Made by a program: the position numbers and the translations under genes
Notes under the pieces: model-generated
Told to the model about the DNA's origin: nothing
The model's input: only the letters and a program-made list of their open reading frames with translations
Databases searched by the model: none
Origin: Phycisphaerales bacterium
GTDB taxonomy: Bacteria; Planctomycetota; Phycisphaerae; UBA1845
Assembly (NCBI GenBank): GCA_030612785.1
Contig: JAUWNF010000112.1
Location: 1 to 8,930, forward strand
Direction of reading: 5' to 3'
Length of the DNA: 8,930 nt
Shown here: positions 5,735-8,930 of the stretch, piece by piece
Numbering within the stretch: position 1 is the stretch's first letter
How the letters are laid out: the number at the start of each line of letters is the position of its first letter

Positions 5735-7825
5735 ATGGCCGACTTTCTGCACGAACTCTGTGCTCGGCTCGTTCGGGCCGAACGGCGCACGCGGATACGC
5801 AACTACCGTATCCCGCGCCTGTGGCATCAGTGGGACTACGCCGGCAGGGTCCGCCGTGAGGGGCGCGAGCTGCTGGTCGATCCTTATGACTACCTCACTC
5901 AATGTATCAACAGCGTGATTCTCCCTGCGCACCCTGGCCGGCAACTGGGCGGCAAGAGCTTGTCCCGAATACAAGGAGTCGAACCCACCTCCTCGGGAAA
6001 GGTCCGCGACGGACGCCGGGCGCGTCGGGCCGGCGATTGGATCCGCACGGCCACGATCTACAGCATGCTCGTGCGCATGACGACCGCGTGGGATCACGAC
6101 GGCAATGGTAAGCTGTCGGCCCGGCGCTTTTCCGAATCGGGCACTTTTCTCAAATCCATCCTGCTGCTGCCACTCCTCCGGCGGATGGGCGTCAACGTTG
6201 TCTACCTGCTCCCCGTGGCCCAGCACAGCGACCTCTACCGCAAGGGCGAACTGGGCTGCCCTTACGCGGCCAAGAACTTCGCGCGTATAGAACCGCGGTT
6301 GCACGACCGGCTATTGAGCGACGATGCGGCAGACGTCGAACTGGAGTTCGGCGCTTTCGTCGAAGCCGCCCACCGGATGGGCATTCGCGTGATGCTGGAC
6401 CTCGCCCCGCGCACCACCGCCCGCGACAACGATTGGATACTCGACCACCCGGAGTGGTTCTATTGGATCGACCGACGCTGCGCGAAACGCTACGCAGCCC
6501 CGCGACTTCCCGGAATCACGTACCTTAACCCCGTCGCTTCCAAGCTCCACGAGGTCTACGGGCCTGTGCAGGTGCGCGACCACCTCGCTAGATTCCGCCA
6601 CGCGCCCAACGTCACCACGTCTCAGCGATGGCGCAAGTTCGTCGCCCACTCGCGGCGCAAGCCGCCGCGCGATCTCGTGGCGGCGATCGCCCGCGAGTTC
6701 GGGGTCCTCACCCCGCCCGGCTTCAGTGACGTGATCAACGACACCCAACCGCCGTGGTCCGACGTGACTTTCCTGCGAATGTACCAAGACCATCCCACAG
6801 CGGCACTCCCGCACCTGGACGACCCCAAAGACCAACCGCCGTATGTACTGTTCGACGTGATCAAATCCAGCCTGTTCCCCGGGCGGCGGCCGAACTCCGC
6901 GCTGTGGAAGGCCCTGGCGGGGATTCTCCCGTACTACCAGCGGTTCGGTATCGACGGGGCGCGCATCGACATGGCCCACGCCCTGCCCCAACCGCTCGAA
7001 CGAATGATCCTCGATCGCCCCCGCAAGCTCGACGCGGACTTTTGTTTCATGGCCGAGGAACTTGGCACACAGAACCATGCTAAAGTGTGCCGCGCGGGCT
7101 ATAACATACTCATCGGCCCGAGTTGGTACGTGGAACCTCGAGCGCGCGAAGGATTGATACACGAGTTTGCGTACGAGACTTTACCCCGCCTCAGGGTTCC
7201 GGCGCTCGCCGCCGCCGAAACCCCGGACACGCCGCGCGCGATTACGCGTGACGGCGGAAAGCGCTTCGTGCGGGCGATGGTAGTGCTGAACGGTTTTCTG
7301 CCCCGCGCCGTCCCGTTCATCAATTCAGGCCTGGAGTGTCTGGAGCGGCAACCCATGAATCTCGGGCTGGACTCGACGCCGCGCACCCGGTTTGCCTTGC
7401 CCAAGGGCGATCCATTCTACGGGAAGCTGGCCTTCTTCGACCCGTTCGCCCTGCACTGGACCAACCCTGGGGGCGAGTCGATGGTGAAGCTCTTGGCCGA
7501 GGTCGCCGAGATCCGGCAGCGCTATGCGGCCGACATCGCCGCGCCGGCGAATCACTTCACCCCGAAGGTGACCACCAACGCGCGACGGGTGGTGGCCAGC
7601 GGGTTCTTGGTGAACAATCGCAACGCCGCCCTGATCGTCTTGGCCAACGTGGATTTCACCTCCCAGCGTCGCGCGCTGGTCACCGCGCTTCCCGCGCGCG
7701 CCCGACGGCGGCGGCGGGTCACCACGCTCATGCAGGTCTCGCGGCGGACGCTGCCAGCCACCCTGCGGCGCGGCCGCCTCGCCGTCACCCTGCCTCCCGG
7801 AGACGTCGTGGTTCTGCTGATCTAG
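5735..7825 (+). CDS. Maltosyltransferase of the GH13 (alpha-amylase) clan, Thermotoga type
   Basis: Predicted 696-residue cytosolic enzyme with no signal peptide, expected to move maltosyl units between alpha-1,4-glucans. The sequence follows, from memory, the Thermotoga maritima maltosyltransferase along its length. Shared landmarks are an N-terminal IPRLW...VDPYDY block, region I DLAPRTTARD (222-231), TPPGFSDVIND near 326-336, PYVLFDVIKSS near 369, region II GIDGARIDMAHALP with nucleophile D412, region III AEELG with acid/base E441, and region IV ETPDTPR (495-501) with D498. QPMNLGLD (539-546) and a beta-rich C-terminus follow. The common GH13 histidine before the region IV aspartate is P497, which I believe is a family trait, so the enzyme is probably active. 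The very basic ARARRRRRV near residue 650 is unusual. It starts one base after the dus stop without its own clear ribosome site, so translation is probably coupled to dus. Confidence 0.83.
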   Translation: MADFLHELCARLVRAERRTRIRNYRIPRLWHQWDYAGRVRREGRELLVDPYDYLTQCINSVILPAHPGRQLGGKSLSRIQGVEPTSSGKVRDGRRARRAGDWIRTATIYSMLVRMTTAWDHDGNGKLSARRFSESGTFLKSILLLPLLRRMGVNVVYLLPVAQHSDLYRKGELGCPYAAKNFARIEPRLHDRLLSDDAADVELEFGAFVEAAHRMGIRVMLDLAPRTTARDNDWILDHPEWFYWIDRRCAKRYAAPRLPGITYLNPVASKLHEVYGPVQVRDHLARFRHAPNVTTSQRWRKFVAHSRRKPPRDLVAAIAREFGVLTPPGFSDVINDTQPPWSDVTFLRMYQDHPTAALPHLDDPKDQPPYVLFDVIKSSLFPGRRPNSALWKALAGILPYYQRFGIDGARIDMAHALPQPLERMILDRPRKLDADFCFMAEELGTQNHAKVCRAGYNILIGPSWYVEPRAREGLIHEFAYETLPRLRVPALAAAETPDTPRAITRDGGKRFVRAMVVLNGFLPRAVPFINSGLECLERQPMNLGLDSTPRTRFALPKGDPFYGKLAFFDPFALHWTNPGGESMVKLLAEVAEIRQRYAADIAAPANHFTPKVTTNARRVVASGFLVNNRNAALIVLANVDFTSQRRALVTALPARARRRRRVTTLMQVSRRTLPATLRRGRLAVTLPPGDVVVLLI

Positions 7826-7980
7826 CTCTGCCCGCATGACAGGGTCCGATCAGTGCCCAGACGACCGTCCCCGCCCCGTGGCCAGCCCCACTTGAATCAT
7901 GCAATCCCCTGTCAGCACACAAGTTACAATCGCCGCAGCGCAGAATAGGGTCTGCACGGAGGTATTTGGCGGCACTGGTA
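7826..7980. other. Intergenic stretch after the maltosyltransferase gene
   Basis: About 155 bp with no open frame worth calling and no hairpin plus T-run typical of an intrinsic terminator. An 8-bp inverted pair (TGACAGGG 7837-7844, CCCTGTCA 7907-7914) is too widely spaced to interpret. The promoter for the next operon begins at its right edge. Confidence 0.5.
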
Positions 7981-8008
7981 TTGACATTGCACCGATATGT
8001 TTTATATA
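7981..8008 (+). promoter_or_regulatory. Predicted sigma70-type promoter of the dtxR-like/feoA operon
   Basis: A perfect TTGACA at 7981-7986 is followed after 16 bases by TATATA (8003-8008); an alternative TATATA at 8005-8010 gives 18 bases. Transcription would begin near 8015, so protein starts upstream of that point are excluded. Confidence 0.65.
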
Positions 8009-8016
8009 TAAAACAT
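7997..8016. promoter_or_regulatory. Perfect 20-bp palindrome over the -10, probable operator
   Basis: ATGTTTTATA at 7997-8006 is followed immediately by its exact reverse complement at 8007-8016. It covers the -10 hexamer and probable start point of the promoter, just upstream of a gene for a dimeric winged-helix regulator. Autoregulation by that protein is the simplest reading. It does not resemble the classical GC-containing DtxR iron box. Confidence 0.6.
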
Positions 8017-8055
8017 GAGTTCGCACGTACCGTGAGAAGGTTTGTGAGATTGCCG

Positions 8056-8607
8056 ATGGATGACGTGTGGAAACAATTTGAGCAGAACCCCATATCGCAC
8101 TCGGCCGCGCACCACATCGTGGCAATTGTCGAGCTGCTCGAAAAGAACGGTTACGCACGGGTGTCGGATGTGGCCAAGTTGCTCAACATCACCCGCGGGA
8201 GCGCCTCGTTGACGCTTAAGGCACTGAAGCAGCGTGAGTTAGTGGTCGAGGACGAGAACCGTTTTCTGAAACTTTCGGAAGATGGCGAGAAGGTCGCCTC
8301 GTCGGTGCGCGGGCGGGCCTTGCTGATTCGTCGGTTCTTCATGGACGTCTTGGACATTCCATCCGAAGACGCGGAAGTCGACGCCTGCAAGATCGAGCAT
8401 CTGCTGAGCCTCGCCACGGCGGAACGCCTCGCCCAATTCTTGTCTTGTTTCTCCGCGAACGATCCCCATGCGGTGGCCTTCCGTGAAGGATGGGAGCGCT
8501 ACGAAGACTCGTGCAACCAGGATGTGGCGACTTTCCCGGCTGGTGGCGCCGGAGGGACCACCAGCACGGTCAACGAGGCCGGAGCGCGAACGTCCAAGCG
8601 GCGTTAG
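8056..8607 (+). CDS. DtxR/MntR-like metal-dependent transcriptional regulator
   Basis: Predicted 183-residue dimeric repressor, expected to sense Fe(II) or Mn(II) and control metal uptake. The winged helix spans about residues 16-72 (SHSAAHHIVAIVELLEKNGYARVSDVAKLLNITRGS..., wing DENRFLKLSEDG). The metal-binding/dimerisation domain follows to about 132. The primary-site triad CxxEH is present (C111, E114, H115), but the methionine ligand of DtxR aligns with H20. The ancillary-site ligands H79, E83 and H98 of DtxR align with A88, R92 and E107. This pattern, with SHSAAHH, looks like a distinct subfamily rather than decay. There is no SH3-like third domain; the tail from about 155 is Gly/Ala/Thr-rich and probably disordered. 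The frame is open upstream to 7966, but the promoter excludes that start. ATG 8056 is preferred although its ribosome site is weak; GTG 8031 is possible. feoA follows 19 bases after the stop. Confidence 0.88.
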   Translation: MDDVWKQFEQNPISHSAAHHIVAIVELLEKNGYARVSDVAKLLNITRGSASLTLKALKQRELVVEDENRFLKLSEDGEKVASSVRGRALLIRRFFMDVLDIPSEDAEVDACKIEHLLSLATAERLAQFLSCFSANDPHAVAFREGWERYEDSCNQDVATFPAGGAGGTTSTVNEAGARTSKRR

Positions 8608-8611
8608 AGAC

Positions 8612-8617
8612 AGGAGG
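8612..8617 (+). promoter_or_regulatory. Shine-Dalgarno of feoA
   Basis: A perfect AGGAGG lies nine bases before the GTG at 8627. It fixes the start of a short gene whose frame otherwise runs upstream into the preceding gene. Confidence 0.8.
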
Positions 8618-8626
8618 ACGGAAATC

Positions 8627-8887
8627 GTGGAAAGTGGCTGGACAGCGGATCACCAATCGAGGAAGCCTTTCTCTCTGCGCTCGATGCATGTGGGTGAGAT
8701 CGGGCTGATAACTGCTCTGCGCGATTCGTGCACCTCGGCGCGGCGGCTGGCCGAGTTCGGGCTCATCCGGGGCGCAACGGTGGAAATGATCCGGGCGGGG
8801 GCCCCCTGCATCGTGCGTGTCGACCACACGCGCTTAAGTTTGGGCGCAGCTCTGCAAGAAGGCGTTCTCGTTTCACCGGTGAAGTAG
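8627..8887 (+). CDS. feoA: FeoA-like ferrous iron transport accessory protein
   Basis: Predicted 86-residue protein made almost wholly of one SH3-like FeoA domain. The domain runs from FSLRSMHVGEIGLITAL (residues 15-31) through SARRLAEFGLIRGATVEMIRAGAPCIVRV to LSLGAALQEGVLVSPV. FeoA is a small cytosolic partner of the FeoB ferrous iron permease. Length is typical (75-90). The start is a GTG with a perfect AGGAGG nine bases upstream; the in-frame ATG at 8684 would remove the first beta strand. It lies 19 bases behind the DtxR-like gene and shares its promoter, so regulator and transport accessory are made together, probably under metal feedback. A REP-like hairpin begins 17 bases after the stop, so feoB is not immediately adjacent unless it lies beyond that repeat. 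Confidence 0.88.
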   Translation: MESGWTADHQSRKPFSLRSMHVGEIGLITALRDSCTSARRLAEFGLIRGATVEMIRAGAPCIVRVDHTRLSLGAALQEGVLVSPVK

Positions 8888-8904
8888 ACTGCCGTCACCG
8901 AATC

Positions 8905-8930
8905 TGTAGCGGCCGGCCTCCCCGCCGGCC
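8905..8930 (+). repeat. REP-like hairpin 3 (at window edge)
   Basis: Head TGTAGC (8905-8910) followed by stem GGCCGGC (8911-8917) and GCCGGCC (8924-8930), loop CTCCCC. Same head and stem ends as hairpin 1a, 5.6 kb away. It may be the first half of an inverted pair cut by the window end. It could also terminate the feoA transcript. Confidence 0.7.

Noticed and set aside
6311..7162. Minus-strand open frame of 283 codons under the maltosyltransferase
   Set aside because: Mirrors conserved coding sequence on the plus strand, with no family resemblance.
7837..7914. TGACAGGG...CCCTGTCA inverted pair after the maltosyltransferase gene
   Set aside because: Arms of 8 bp separated by 62 bases, no T-run; likely chance.
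7966..8055. Upstream extension of the DtxR-like gene
   Set aside because: It would place the -35/-10 promoter and palindrome inside the coding region, and the extra residues do not resemble the family N-terminus.

Overview
The window is about 8.9 kb of GC-rich bacterial chromosome with seven recognisable protein genes, one doubtful open frame upstream of lexA, and clusters of palindromic intergenic repeats. The gene content fits a free-living bacterium, probably Planctomycetota (Phycisphaerae-like) or a nearby deep lineage. The hints are a small SxtJ-like membrane gene, GTAG-headed REP-like repeats between genes, and a Thermotoga-type maltosyltransferase. This assignment is inference and cannot be proven from the window. 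No phage, plasmid, CRISPR or RNA gene was seen.

Left part (1-3250): a divergent pair. On the minus strand is a small multi-pass membrane protein (14-451). On the plus strand is a single-chain dihydropyrimidine dehydrogenase (653-3247), in which the subunits that E. coli makes as separate PreT and PreA are fused as in animal DPYD. Each gene has a credible sigma70-type promoter in the 200 bp between them.

Middle (3248-4740): preTA and lexA converge on a 225-bp intergenic stretch made almost entirely of nested inverted repeats. There are two inverted pairs of REP-like hairpins (head TGTAGC), each bracketed by a longer inverted repeat, so the stretch probably also stops transcription from both sides. 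lexA (3473-4111, minus) has a complete autocleavage apparatus. About 530 bp upstream is a near-consensus minus-strand promoter (4645-4673) embedded in repeated CCTAAC/GTTAGG motifs. Between promoter and lexA is an open frame with a good ribosome binding site (GTG at 4586) that I cannot identify.

Right part (4741-8930): dus (tRNA dihydrouridine synthase) is followed after one base by a maltosyltransferase of the GH13 alpha-amylase clan, almost certainly one transcription unit joining tRNA modification and glucan metabolism. Next comes a DtxR-like metal regulator whose promoter carries a perfect 20-bp palindrome over the -10 region. Behind it is a short FeoA-like gene with a strong Shine-Dalgarno and GTG start, forming a small iron-related operon. 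The window ends inside another REP-like hairpin.

Most worth following up: the compound REP elements, the unexplained lexA leader cistron with its repeated operator-like motif, the DtxR-like subfamily with altered metal ligands and its palindromic operator, and the dus-maltosyltransferase coupling.
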